Shown here piece after piece: positions 44,640-56,518 of a DNA stretch of 64,000 nucleotides. Where the stretch lies: assembly GCF_028640845.1 (NCBI RefSeq), contig NC_080539.1, positions 107,596,554 to 107,660,553 on the forward strand, written 5' to 3'. Numbering within the stretch: position 1 is the stretch's first letter; every line of letters starts with the position of its first letter. Under the pieces are notes generated by a model. That model was not told the DNA's origin and ran no database searches. It worked only from the letters and a program-made list of their open reading frames with translations. Both the position numbers and the translations under genes were made by a program. The stretch comes from Ahaetulla prasina. Its lineage: Eukaryota; Chordata; Lepidosauria; Squamata; Colubridae.

Positions 44640-44975
44640 CTAAGTCTGCATTACTATTAATCTTCTCAACGTTCCTATCACCCATCTCCTCCCACTTATG
44701 ACTGTAATCTTGTTGCTGGTATCCTTACGATTTATATTGTTTCCTAATATGATTTGATTGCTTATTTGTTCCCTATGACTATCATTAAGTGTTGTACCTT
44801 ATATTTCTTAATGAATGTATCTTTTCTTTTATGTACATGAGAGCGTATGCACCAAGACAAATTCCTCGTGTGTCCAATCACACTTGGCCAATAAAGAATT
44901 CTATTCTATTCTATTCTATTCTATTCTATTCTATTCTATTCTATTCTATTCTATTCTATTCTATTCTATTCTATA
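44640..44975 (+). mobile_element. CR1/L3-type LINE 3' UTR with long (ATTCT)n tail
   Basis: It has the family 3' UTR ('CTTCTCAACGTTCC', 'TGTACCTTATATTTC', 'CACTTGGCCAATAAAGAATT') followed by about 16 ATTCT pentamers (44891-44974). No coding part. It shows tail expansion into a pentanucleotide microsatellite. Confidence 0.92.
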
Positions 44976-44991
44976 GGTGGGTGGGTGGGTG

Positions 44992-45127
44992 CAGTGGTGG
45001 GATTCAAGTAATTTAACAACCGATTCTCTGCCCTAATGATTTCTTCAACAACTAGTTTGCCAAACTGCTCAGAAAGTTAACAATCGGTTCTCCCGAAGTG
45101 GTGCGAACTGGCTGAATCCCACCACTG
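44992..45127. mobile_element. Short hAT-type MITE inside a (GGGT)n tract
   Basis: Termini CAGTGGTGGGATTCAAGTAA and CTGAATCCCACCACTG; flanks GGTGGGTG on both sides form an exact 8-bp duplication, but the site is itself a GGGT repeat. Same subfamily as 36221-36357. Confidence 0.85.
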
Positions 45128-46502
45128 GGTGGGTGGGTGGGTGGATGTGTGTGTGTGTATCTCCTATTTTTATGTGTATAATATACATATAATCAAAAAC
45201 ATGGGAAGGTGCTATCACAAAAAAATATATACAACAGACAATATTATTTTGAGAGCATGATCGATAAAACTCAACTCCACAAATTCTGATTTTTTAATAT
45301 GCTTGTAGGCATACACTCAAGATTATTTGATACACACAGACATACATATCAATCATTCTATTGTCCTTAGAGATAATCATAACTGTGCAAAGCACATTAA
45401 AAATTAAGAATTAATTAACTAAGAATAAAAAAAAACCAAGCTAAAGAAATGAAAGGGATTAGATTTTAAAAAAAGAAATACAAATTAAATCTACTTTACA
45501 TCAACACCATTCACTGCATCTCTCCAAACTTTTGTAAACTTGCAGATGGCTTTGTGTTCACGTTATCCACATCCTCTTCAAGCATCAAGATTGCTTGAGG
45601 ATTATTTTTTATTAATTAATACATTAATGACCTTTATTTCACATTCACAGCAAAAGATCCCACTAAATATTCATTTATTTTTAAATCAAATTTTGAATGA
45701 CCCCACAATTACTCTGAATAACTTACCGATAAAAAGAATGTGGGAAATATATACAAATGAACAGAAAAACAGAATCAACACAAGTTATAATCCACCTGCA
45801 ACAAAAGTGGGGCCAAGGCATTTCAGCCCCACTAGGTGTGCCACCCAAAGAGATGAGCTCCACCAGAAGGCTAAAACTACTCTTATTGAGATTGGCCATC
45901 AGAACAAAATCATACAAGTATAATTGTAATACATCTCTTCCTTCTTATAATTCTGTGAATTAAGAAAGTGTCTGAGCTGTTTAAGAAGCTATGTGTTTCT
46001 TACGGACTTAAGTTATCTTTTATCCCTTGTCACTTTGGGAATGGAGTTTGCCTGTCCCTACTATCCTTAAGTCATTTTCCCTGCTCCCTACACTGAGTCC
46101 CTCTTTGAAGAATCTCCTGGTCTGGAAGAGGATGATGTTATACTCAATAACTCTAGGTGAATAAGAATAGGGAAGTATTCTTATGAAACACTTTTAGGTA
46201 AATAAATACAGGATTGAAGTCTTTATATAGATTAGGAGTACAGACCTCCTTAGAACTTTCAGTGGAGTTAATACTGTATAATACTCAGTGTTTCTAGCAT
46301 GATGAGGAATTATCCTAAATAATAGTTTCACAATGAATGCATTATAATAGCCTTCCACTGAGGTGTTCACATCTTTCTCCAGTTTTCCACCATAAACCCA
46401 AGAAAAAGTGGGAGATGCAGTTTACTATGCCACAAAAGGCTGGGAAGTTCTGGCTAGTTTAAGCAATTCAGCTAATCACAATTTGAAGTTCTCAAGTTTG
46501 AA
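45128..46502. other. Intron sequence without recognised features
   Basis: AT-rich. The open frames at 45540-45963 have no recognisable domain and contain low-complexity runs. Confidence 0.55.
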
Positions 46503-46772
46503 ATCAATTATTATTATTATTATTTTATTTATTAGATTTTCGCCGTGAGCTAAAAACACACTTATTTATTCAAGCGGGACTGGCATAATAGTTTTACTAT
46601 TTTAAATTGGGTTTTTACTATTTTAGGGTTTTTAAATTTTTAAATTTTAAGGTCGGCCTTTTTTCTGTAATTTGCTTTGTTTTAACTTCTGGTTTTAATT
46701 GTATATATATTGAGGTTTATTCTTGGCTGTACACCGCCCTGAGTCCTTCGGGAGAAGGGCGGTATAAAAATC

Positions 46773-46826
<54 letters not shown>
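46503..46826 (+). mobile_element. L2-type LINE 3' end with (TAA)n tail
   Basis: An ATT tract (46508-46525) precedes the last codons of L2 ORF2 (F-R-R-E-L-K-T-H-L-F-I, stop), the 3' UTR, the terminal 'CACCGCCCTGAGTCCTTCGG' and 'GGGCGGTATAAAAAT', and a TAA tract at 46773-46826. The opening ATT tract and terminal TAA tract are complementary. Confidence 0.9.
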
Positions 46827-46829
<3 letters not shown>

Positions 46830-49394
46830 TAAATTATAATTCAGATTAACTAGTTTGCCAGGTTCATTTAATGTAATTAATTGATGGTTACTTGTGAGAG
46901 CTATAAGGATTTTATCTGAGTGTCACTGAAGTCAGGGATAATGTAAAAGTTAGGGATATTTATCACTGACAGTGTTTCACTAAACCTTAACTGAACATGT
47001 TCTCTAAACGTGGCCAAGTACTTAGATATCTAGATTTAAACAAACATGAAGGAAGTTTTAGATGAATATTTTTGCTTGCTCTCTTAGCTGAATTACACTG
47101 TGCTATATTTGTCCACAGTTCCTATAATTCATCTATTCAGAGATAACACTTTAGCTACTGATAAGTATCTTGAAGTGAGTAAAAAAACTGTTGACTTTCT
47201 TTCAACCCCACTTAAACAGTGAATCTCTGTTTGAATGGGTAAATAAATTACCAACAAAAATAACTATGAGGGTTATCTCTCAATAACTGATTACATAGAG
47301 GCGCTAAAAACACAGAAAACAGTATCTTATTTATTTCATCCTAATCTAGATCAACAGCATGCATGCTCTATGCCCAAATCAACTGATATCAAGAATCAAA
47401 GCAGTGTAACCTGTACAGATGTTCTGCCCTTGGAGGGTCTTCACAATAACAGTAGATTAAATATAATTAAATCAAATATTTAAAACATAAGATATGGCTG
47501 ACCAAACATAATTAAGTCTATTTATTTGATTAATGTCAAAGTTAGCTGTTGCCTGAAACCTATTGCATAAATTAAAATATATGCATATATTTCCCCATGC
47601 TATAAACAAAAATAATTATGAAACTCCTTAGGGATGAGGAGGTAATTGGTTTAACTGTGCATGATTCACCATTTGAAAGCAAAGGACTTGGTTTCTCCCT
47701 AAACTAGAAGTAAGTGGTTAGTTTTATATTTTATTTTTTTACAGCAGCACCGATGCATAAGTTTGGCTTTTAAAATGCAAATGAACTCAGGCAGGAGAAA
47801 TCTTATTGTATAAGGTATTTCATTCAAAAGAGCAAATAGGTGGTTGTTTTTTGTTTTTTTTACAAATCTTTCCATATTTTTTTTTAAAAAACCCTACATA
47901 TGTGGTGTATATCTTTCCCCTATTTTGTGAAATGGAATAGCTGAAGTCAGCATAAATGTTCATAATAGGGCAAGCCTGAAGACAACTTAACCTTTTTTAG
48001 AGATGGAGCTTGTAGCCAGAATGGCACTAAAGGGGTACTCTTCACATTCAGAAAATGGGAAGCATTTGCTTTGCAAGACTAATCTAGACTTCCACACTTT
48101 TGATTTGTGGAATTCTGGCTGTGAGAGCTACATTTTCATTTTTGTTTTCCAGTCAAAAGACCTACAATTATGATTCTTTTCTAGCCATCTTGAAAGCTTA
48201 GGCTGTCCAAAAAATCATCAGTGTAGGAGCCTCACTGGAGCTGTTACAAAGATGGCTTTATCTTGTCTAGACTGCTTGCTTCTCTGTTTTTTTTCAAGCA
48301 TGGTTCATTATCAGCTCCCTCTACTTTCCCCAATGGGGTGAAGCGAGCCCAAATGGGCCGTTTAGCTTTTTGAAGTTTTGAAGCAGTTCTTTATGGCAGT
48401 CAAAATATGACTTGTTAAACCAGGTTTGTCCCAGTGTACTACCACGATCTATCTCTTCTCTTCTGTACTATTTCCTAACCATATATGAGAGCAGGCCTAT
48501 AACTTGGAAGAAAGCTGCTTTAGTGAGAAGGGTACATATGTAAAAAGTCAAGAAACAAATCTAAAAAATGTGCTGTGAAAAAAGAAAACTAAACCTTTAA
48601 TATAGACATGGTGGGAGGCGACCCAAATTTGTCTATGATCGCAAAAAACCTTTTCTGAGTAGCAATTTTATTAAAAGGCATAAGCTTTCATGGGCTGCAG
48701 TTTACTTAATCAGATGCACAGTCTGGACTATATTAGTCAGAAAATATGTTCCCAGACTCCTAGGGTGTTTTTAAAAAAAATACTTTTAAAATAGGTCTCT
48801 CCAAACATTTTTGGCTCTGATTACCAGGTTCTCATTTTTTATGTTTTCATTTTAATTGTCAGTGGGAAGACTACCTCAAACTAGAACTCTTAGAAATACA
48901 TTTTTCCACTTCATTTTTAAAGGATTCATCAGCAATAGCCCTCCACGATCAAACTGTGCTTTGTCCAAGAATTCTGGATTCTATTAGCTTTAGATTTGGG
49001 GGAAAAAATAGTTCACTAATATGATCAGATTGCATTGTCTGTATACTCCATACAACCTTTGCAGGAAACATTCAACCAAAAGCTTCATTAAAAATTCATT
49101 GATGCATTAATGCCTAACAATGCATGGATTTATCTACAGATTTCTGTTCATGACTGGCCCAAAGATAATCTTAGTTCTACTTGTGGGAATGTGTTTTGCT
49201 GAGAAATAACTCCAGGACTCGCAAAACAGATCAATACAATTCCATATCCTATTCATCACCACAAAAGGAGAAATCCTGGAATTCTAAGGACATTTTTTAA
49301 GATAAATGTATGGAAATCAGACATGTTTAGATTCCTGGATCTTATAAAACTAAAAAACAAACAAACCATACAACTATTATATTAATTTCTGTGT
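46827..49394. other. Intron sequence with one old repeat relic
   Basis: Mostly unique-looking. 48655-48720, read on the minus strand, resembles a widespread amniote repeat end ('CATGAAAGCTTATG' after a CTGAT-type motif); see findings. Confidence 0.5.
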
Positions 49395-49575
49395 GTGTAT
49401 GTGTAGCTTTGAGTCAGTCTTGACTCCTGGCCTGGACAATTGCCTGCGATTTTCTTTGCCTTTGTCTTCTTCCTAGGGCTGAGATAAAATGACTGGCCCA
49501 AGGTCACCAACTGGCTTTGTACCTACAATTGTACTAGAACTCATAGTCCCTTGGTTTCTCACTTGATGCCTTTAC
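49395..49575 (-). repeat. tRNA-headed SINE with Bov-B-like tail
   Basis: Antisense: 'GCTTTGAGTCAGTCTTGACT' and 'CTGGCCTGGACAATTGCCTG' form the tail, then 'CTTCTTCCTAGGGCTGAGAT', 'AAGGTCACCAACTGG' and the antisense head near 'TAGAACTCATAGTCCC'. Confidence 0.75.
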
Positions 49576-49644
49576 ATTTTTACTTTGTTAATTTCTTTTG
49601 GAATTCATGAGATGTAGGCTGACAAATTTAGACAAATATAATTA

Positions 49645-50203
49645 GAACTGCAGAAAAAACAATTGCTACCAATCTGCCTTCCATTGAGGTATACTGCACG
49701 AGTCAAAAAGAGAGCTGTGAAAATATTTACAGACCCCTCACATACTGGACATAAACTGTTTCAACTCCTACCCTCAAAATGACGCTTCAGAGCATTGCGC
49801 ATCAGAACAACTAGACACAAAAACAAGTTTTTGCCAAACATCATCACTCTGCTAAATAAATAATTCCCTCAACACTGTCAAACTATTTACTAAGTCTGCA
49901 CTACTATTAATCTTCTCATCGTTCCCATCATCCATCTCCTCCCACGTATGATTGTATGACTGTAACTTTGTTGTTGGTATCCTTATGATTGATTTTGACT
50001 GTTTCCTAATATGATTCGATTGCTTATTTGTACCCTATGACTATCATTAAATGTTGTACCTTATGATTCTTGACAAATGTATCTTTTCTTTTATGTACTC
50101 TGAGAGCGTATGCACCAAGACAAATTCCTTGTGTGTCCAATCATACTTGGCTAATAAAGAATTCTGCTCTATTCTATTCTATTCTATTCTATTCTATTCT
50201 AAT
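49645..50203 (+). mobile_element. CR1/L3-type LINE 3' end with (ATTCT)n tail
   Basis: It carries the last ~70 codons of ORF2 in frame-shifted form ('AAATATTTACAGACCCCTCA', 'GTTTTTGCCAAACATCATCA'), the 3' UTR and seven or so ATTCT units (50168-50201). It is more diverged than 17488-18345. Confidence 0.9.
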
Positions 50204-50363
50204 GCAAAATTCTTTACGAATGCATGATGTCAGAATGAACGGGAAGGTAATCAAACACATTAAATATGTCTTAGTAGGTTTTGAAATCACAGAAACAGTC
50301 TGAAAAGGTTCTCTTACATTAAGACTCTCACAATCAGAATTGACATTGGTTTTGCTTTTTAGA

Positions 50364-50569
50364 AGGTTGTAAAAGGGGATCACGTGACTCCGGGATACTG
50401 TGGCTGTCATAAATGTGAGTCAGTTGTCAAGCATCCAAATATAAATCACATGACCAAGGGGATGCTTCAATGGTCATAAGTGTGAAAAATGATCATAAGT
50501 CACTTTTTTCAGTGCCGTTGTAACTTCAAACGGTTACTAAACAAACTGTTGTAAATCAAGGATTACCTG
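50364..50569. mobile_element. Tc1/mariner-like MITE, right half only
   Basis: Starts within the family's centre ('GGTTGTAAAAGGGGATCA') and ends 'AAGGATTACCTG' followed by TA (50570-50571). The left terminus is absent. Confidence 0.78.
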
Positions 50570-50571
50570 TA

Positions 50572-52484
50572 CTCCAAATCCAAAACATTTATTAATCTGA
50601 AGTTCTTAGAAGAAGAATTTTAAATTTAACAAATCTAGACTAATAGTTTGATTTGGTTCAGAAATAATCCCAGGGGCTCTTCTTTATGAGTGTGTTCACA
50701 TGCTTTTCTTAAATCTGTGTGGGGCCAGTAAAGTAGGTAGGATAATCCCTCATTATTGATCCCTATTCTGCCTCAGCAATGACGTTTGAGTCTAGGCCTC
50801 TCCCTTACAGATTTTGTGGTAGAAGGGAAGCAATTGTTCCATTTCCCTTGTGCCATGTTTTGAACAAAAATATGAGGCAAGATATTGACTGTAATCAATA
50901 AACAAAAATGAAATGCCAAGATTAATTGTCCTAAATTATTTATGTCTCAATGTACTTGATACTTCCCTTGGAGTCGCTCAATACATTGTCAGTTGTTGGG
51001 AGTTTTTCTTCTTTTCATTGTAGCTCTGAGGTCTTTGTCAGGAAAAAGTCAATTCAATTTGAATCTAGGAGTTAAGAGCTTGTGGTATTTCCCAAATTTT
51101 GTAACTTAACAAATTTTAAGTTACAGTTTAAAATGATTTTAGATAATTTCTAAATCTGTCAGGCAAGAAACATGTATTAGAAAATCAATATTTTTCTAGT
51201 ATTAACCATGATAAATGACATTTGTGTTACAGCAAATAATTAAAAAGTTCAAATTTCTTCTTTAACCAAACAATGAAAAAGATGCTTTATAAAGATTTAG
51301 CATTAGAAATAGATTGTTTGTATCCCCTTGCCAGCTATGACTAGAATTTGAAACAAACTAAATAGACCCAATGTAGTACTTGGATGAAAGACTCTCAGGA
51401 AATCTCAGTGCTGGGAGTTGTCTGAGATGTTGGAAAAAAATATCCTGGAAAAGGATAATTGCAAATCAGTAACTGTATTGTTGCCAACGAAAACTGTTAT
51501 ATATTGAAATGAGTAGTTGAAGTTCTCACTCAGGTCCCCTGTTGAAGCGACAAAATACTTCATTCTGATCAGTTAACCGGCTGACAGTTTCCTATACTGA
51601 ACAGGACACAAACTCAGCTTGAGATCATGTCTGTTTTGCCTACCAAATCTATAAATATCTAAAAATCCTTTGTATTGATTCTGTATATAGATGAGAGAGG
51701 ATTCAAGGACCTTCAAATAGATTGTTTCATCAAACATTCAGCATTTTTTGTTTCATAAATCCAGCTTGAGTTTCTAATTAAAAACTTTGAATTTGTATCA
51801 GCTCTGCTGAAATAAAATATTTAATTTGTTCCTGAAGACTCTGCTGAAGAAGTTCTATTTATGTGGTCACTAAAAGTTGCCATTGACTTGATGGCACATC
51901 AATAGAAATTCAGCTCTTTTTGATGTTGAAATTTTTCTAAATGTATAATCAAAAGTATACATTCAGTACAATACAATTATGTCAGTGCTCAAATTATATA
52001 TATAAAAAATGAACATCAAAATTTGTCAATTTACATAGTTATGACCTAGCTAAACATATTTCTTTCAGGATAACTAAAAAATACCTTAATTGTTAATCGT
52101 AATATTTATGGATAAGGAGTAAAGTTATTAATTATATCAATTTATTTGTAATGTATAGATTAGTTTCTTATTTCATAAATAGTTCTTTAAAAACACTAAA
52201 CTTTGATTGTTCTTTCCTTTGCCCAAACATATACATATTTTTAGGTACTAAGAAACCATTCTTTTTGCAAAAGGTTCTCCAGATATATTGTTTACTAAGT
52301 ACTATTCCTAATCTGCAGCCTAAACACAAGTGATTCCTGTGATTTTTCATACTGGGAAAAATAAAATCAATGAGCAATCTTAGGATCATCACTGATTTGA
52401 AGAAATCTGAGACTGGATATAAAACCCATTATAGGAAAGATAAAGATTTGCATATGTTCTTATGGCAAAGCTGAATTAATAATA
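50572..52484. other. Intron sequence without recognised features
   Basis: AT-rich unique-looking sequence; nothing supported. Confidence 0.6.
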
Positions 52485-53206
52485 CAGTGGTACCTTGGTA
52501 CTCATTGTTAGTTGGTTCCTAGAGACACAATGAGTACCAAAAACAGTGAGTACCGAACAATTTCTTCCCATAAGTAATAATGTAGTGAGTCACAAGGCAT
52601 CTGACACCAGTAAGTTCTAGCTTGGGCATTGAGTACCAAACAAACAATGAGTACCGGGACAAAAATTTTGTGTCAAAATGTGTTTAGTACCAAGTTAGAT
52701 ACATGTCCCAAAAAAAAAAAAGCAGTTTTATTTATTTATTTATTTATTTTATTAGATTTCTAGACCGCCCTTCTCCCGAAGGACTCAGGGCGGTGTACAA
52801 CCAAGATAAAAATAAACAATGTACAATTAAAAATTAAATTAAAAGACTTATTATACAATTTGGCCAAAAAATTAAAATATTTAAAATCTAAAAACCCCAA
52901 TTTAAAACTTAAATAAAATTTAAATTCAAAATCTAAACAGTCTAAGAAAGCCCCGCGCAGACAAACAAGTATGTTTTCAATTTGCGGCGAAAGGTCTGAA
53001 GGTCAGATATTTGGCGTAAACCAGGGGGAAGTTCATTCCAAAGAGTAGGAGCCCCCACAGAGAAGGATCTTCCCCTGGGGGCCGCCAGCCAACATTGTTT
53101 GGCGGACGGCACCCTGAGAAGTCCCTCTCTGTGCGAGCGTACGGGTCGGTGGGAGGCATGAGGTAACAGCAGGCGGTCCCGTAAGTTGACTACCAAGATA
53201 CCACTG
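52485..53206. mobile_element. TA-flanked DNA transposon remnant, interrupted by an L2 LINE
   Basis: Left terminus CAGTGGTACCTTGGTACTC and right terminus TACCAAGATACCACTG are inverted repeats, with TA on each outer side (52483-52484 and 53207-53208), as for Tc1/mariner. The interior repeats 'TGAGTACC' several times. Only about 20 bp remains right of the L2. Confidence 0.82.
52722..53186 (-). mobile_element. L2-type LINE 3' end, 5'-truncated
   Basis: From left: complement of the (TAAA)n tail, 'GACCGCCCTTCTCCCGAAGG' (antisense L2 terminus), 3' UTR and the last ~85 codons of ORF2 (52942-53196 minus: L-R-D-R-L-L-L-P, H-R-P-V-R-S-H-R-E-G-L-L-R-V-P-S, F-S-V-G-A-P-T-L-W-N-E-L-P). The frame is open. 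Truncation falls at the equivalent of 62425 in the copy at 61715-62923. Confidence 0.9.
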
Positions 53207-53208
53207 TA

Positions 53209-54078
53209 CCTCTTTTATTTCTCAATTATGCTAATTCAGAGGAAGAGTTTATTTGCCCCCCTTGGTTAATTTCCAAATCTCCAGAAAGGTTACTCAGGTT
53301 CCTTTTTTTTTTTGCAGTTGCTATTAATGTTAGCCGTTGAATTGTCTACCAATGAAGATAATTTGCTTTTCTTTCAAATTGATTTGAACTTTTATCTATA
53401 TTGCATTTCTATATTTTTGACTGTTTTTAACATGTGCCATTCTCTGGGTTAATACATTTTGCTCTTTTTAAGATCAATGAAACAAAACAGTAAGTTTTAT
53501 TATTATTAATAAATAGAGGGAGGGCAATTTCATCAGGACCATGAATGTTCTGGAAAAGTTTAATACTTTATTCCCTGGCCAAACTCCTGATATCTACAAG
53601 TGATTAGTTTTAAAAAATGAAGGTTATACCAGTGCCAGGTTACAGCTCCACCTTTTGCCTCCGCTTTGAGATCTGACTTTTCCTTTTGAGCTGTGCCATC
53701 TCTAATGACAGCTATTATAGAATCAGAGTTGGAAGGGGCTCCAACTCCCATTCAACCCTTATTCAGTCACAAAAAACCAAATTAAATTACTTCTGAAAAA
53801 TGGCTATCCAGACAGTGAAGGGAAAGGCTGACATGGTATTCAAAAGCAGGGCATTTATAGTGTTGCAGAATATGTGATACAGATGAGCAAATGGGAAACC
53901 GATATTACTTATCTCTTTCTAAGGACAGTTTGGTGTAATATAGACAGCAGTCAGAGGTTTACACAGGTTGAAAATGAAAGAACGGATATGAAATGTTGGT
54001 TGTCTCTGTGGCCACATAATTAAAAGTAGAGTTCCTTCCTGCTTCTGGAGCAGGAGGAAATGGAAGCTGCAGCCAACC
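53209..54078. other. Intron sequence with a CR1 scrap
   Basis: 53715-53765 ('ATAGAATCAGAGTTGGAAGG') is a short CR1 3' end in antisense. The rest is unique-looking. Confidence 0.6.
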
Positions 54079-54611
54079 CAGGGATGAAATGCTACTGGTT
54101 CGCTCCAGTTTGGGCGAACCAGTAGTGATAAAAACTACTAGTTCGAGCTAACTGGTAGTAAAAAAAATCTACCAGTTTGGTTGAACAAGTGGTTAAAAAC
54201 GCTACCGGTTTGGCTGAACCAGTGGTTAAACAAAGCTAACAGTTTGGGCGAACCGGTATTTAGCTACCAGTTCAGTTGAACTGGTAGTTAAAAAAAGCTA
54301 CCAATACATCTGAATCGGTATTTCTGACAATTAGCTGTGCCACGCAGTTTAGCCTCGCTAGAAAGCAGGAAATCCTGCTTTCCACTGAAGCTAAATCGCG
54401 CAGCACAGCTGTTTTCCTCCCCCTCGCTGTTCTACCTACCTAGTGAAGTCTTTTTTTTCCACCCAAAGCACGCATTCGGTGCACACTGCACATGCATGCA
54501 CAGTGTGCTTTTGGCATGCGCTGCACATGCATGTGCACAGCACACATTTGGCATGCACTGCACATGCGCGGGAAGCAAACTGGTGGCGATCTGAGGAGGA
54601 TTTCACCACTA
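54079..54611. mobile_element. hAT-type element with an internal minisatellite of ACCGGT-like arms
   Basis: It begins CAGGGATGAAATGC and ends GGATTTCACCACTA. Flanks AGCCAACC and AGCCAATC (7 of 8) give the target duplication. Inside, 54091-54330 holds about seven units of 28-40 bp, each opening CTAC(C/T)(A/G)GTT and closing GAAC(C/T)GGTAG(T) then A-rich. The GC-rich right part has TGCACATGCATG-type repeats. Confidence 0.78.
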
Positions 54612-54700
54612 AGCCAATCCCATTTTAATGGCGGCAGGCTTTGTATTGCTTTAGAATCAAAATCAGTACTGGCTCTAAGTCTAGACCAATGAACCAACCA

Positions 54701-54975
54701 ATAAGCCTCTGGTGGCTCAACAGACTAATGCAGTCTGTTATTAACAGCAGCTGCTTGCAATTACTGCAGGTTCAAGTCCCACCAGGCCCAAGGTTGACTC
54801 AGCCTTCCATCCTTTATAAGGTAGATAAAATGAGGACCCAGATTGTTGGGGGCAATAAGTTGACTTTGTATATAATATACAAATGGATGAAGACTATTGC
54901 TTAACATAGTGTAAGCCGCCCTGAGTCTTCGGAGAAGGGCGGGATATAAATGCAAAAACAACAACAACAACCATC
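54701..54975 (+). repeat. tRNA-headed SINE (type B) with L2-like tail, full length
   Basis: From head TAAGCCTCTGGTGGCTCAAC to 'TAAGCCGCCCTGAGTCTTCG', 'GGGCGGGATATAAATGC' and an (AAC)n tail. The sense counterpart of 22915-23182. Confidence 0.92.
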
Positions 54976-55121
54976 CATTGAACTCTTGGAGGGGCATCCA
55001 GAAGAATGAAGAATACTTGTTGCAATCTACTACTGGCTAGTGGAGTATGAGGGTAATTGACTCATAATAAACTTCTGATGTCCTCAGCTTTCCAAGGCCA
55101 ATAGGAATGAAGCAATAAGTG
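54976..55121. other. Short unique intron stretch
   Basis: Nothing recognised. Confidence 0.5.
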
Positions 55122-55129
55122 CTTTAGAG

Positions 55130-55608
55130 CAGTGGTTCTCAACCTTTATAGTGCTGCGACCCCTTTAATACAATTCCCCACGATGTGGCGACCCCCAACT
55201 GTAAAATTATTTTCGTTTTGAATTTATTGCGCCTGAAGCCGTATTGGCTAGCGATCTGAACTGCTTGCGATTGCCTTAGGACAGAGGCATTAAAGCGGAG
55301 ACTCCTCCCCTATTAAGTTTATCGTGCCTGAAGCCAGATTAGGCTAGCGATTGGGAGTTATTGCAGCTGACTTGAGAGGGAGACATCAGAGCAAAGATTT
55401 CTCTCTTTTTTAATTCATCGCGCCTGAAGCCAAATTCGGCTAGCAATTTGAAGAGCCTGCAGCTGGCTTGTGGTGTCAACCATTGGAGCGTGATTTTCGA
55501 CTCGCAAGTATACTTCCCATATTTCCGATGCCAGGGGTCTTAGGCGACCCCTGGCAAATCGTCATTCGACCCCCAACGAGGTCCTGACCCACAGGTTGAG
55601 AACCGCTG
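55130..55608. mobile_element. hAT (Charlie-like) non-autonomous element, complete
   Basis: Termini CAGTGGTTCTCAACC and GGTTGAGAACCGCTG, with exact 8-bp flanks CTTTAGAG at 55122-55129 and 55609-55616. The interior has three diverged copies of 'GCGCCTGAAGCC...GGCTAGCGAT' (near 55228, 55323, 55428). No transposase. Confidence 0.95.
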
Positions 55609-55706
55609 CTTTAGAGGGATTGGGAGGGTGGAAGCATGGGAAAGTCCCTGGGATGAATTAAACTTCCAATAATTCAAGTTCATTTAATTTAACAAACTAA
55701 TTAAAT

Positions 55707-55807
55707 CAGGGGTCTCCAACCTTGGCAACTTTAAGAATTTAAGAACTTTAAGAACTCTGGGAGTTGAAGTCCACAAGTCTTAACGTTGCCAAGGTTGGAG
55801 ATCCCTG
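55707..55807. mobile_element. Short palindromic hAT-type MITE
   Basis: Termini CAGGGGTCTCCAACCTTGGC and GCCAAGGTTGGAGATCCCTG; exact 8-bp flanks AATTAAAT at 55699-55706 and 55808-55815. Related to 7441-7565. Confidence 0.93.
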
Positions 55808-55815
55808 AATTAAAT

Positions 55816-56510
55816 CAATTCAGTAATGGATAAACTCTCCATCCCCACCAATAAAGCAGCCCAAAGTGGAAGGGAAGTATAGGAAAAAAACATGGCCTCA
55901 CACACCAGCTAGTATAGGAACCAAAGTCTTCCATTTGTTAATATAGCTTAAATGTACCCATTAAGAGTAGAAAGATGTTTTGAGCAAGGCGATAAAAAAA
56001 GAAGGCAAACAATGTAAAAGCAGAGCATACTGATCTTTGCTTCATTGCTCCACTTCACATTGTGATAACACTTTGCTTTCTGGTTATGCTTGGTCTCACG
56101 AAATGGCCAATATGCCTCGACTAAAGGCCTCTTTTTAAAGAAAATGGCTACTGAGCATGAACCAAACCCAGTTTGGCAGCCTAAGGTGAAGGGTTATTCC
56201 TCTCTATGGCTTTGAAGCAGGAGGAAATCTGTGACTCTTGTGAGGGAGATATGGAATGCTTCACTTAAGCTTCACTGGTATACCATTTTAACCCTCTCCA
56301 TATCATTCCTTCATCCAGTCCTTGTCACACAGCAAATGCCAGACACCTAAGCAGCTCCAAGTTCAATGATCTATTGGTACATCAAAATCAAAGTCAAAAT
56401 GACAATATGACTTATATTTGAATCTTCATTCCTGAGCAGGATGGAGAAAACAGGTCAGATATGAAAACTCAGATCTCTGTAACTCTCAAGCAGCTGGTTC
56501 TGGTTTAAAC
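55816..56510. other. Intron sequence without recognised features
   Basis: Unique-looking; nothing supported. Confidence 0.6.
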
Positions 56511-56518
56511 CTCACAAC

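Noticed and set aside
45540..45963. 127- and 68-codon overlapping frames
   Set aside because: No motif, no splice context and overlapping frames on both strands; treated as chance.
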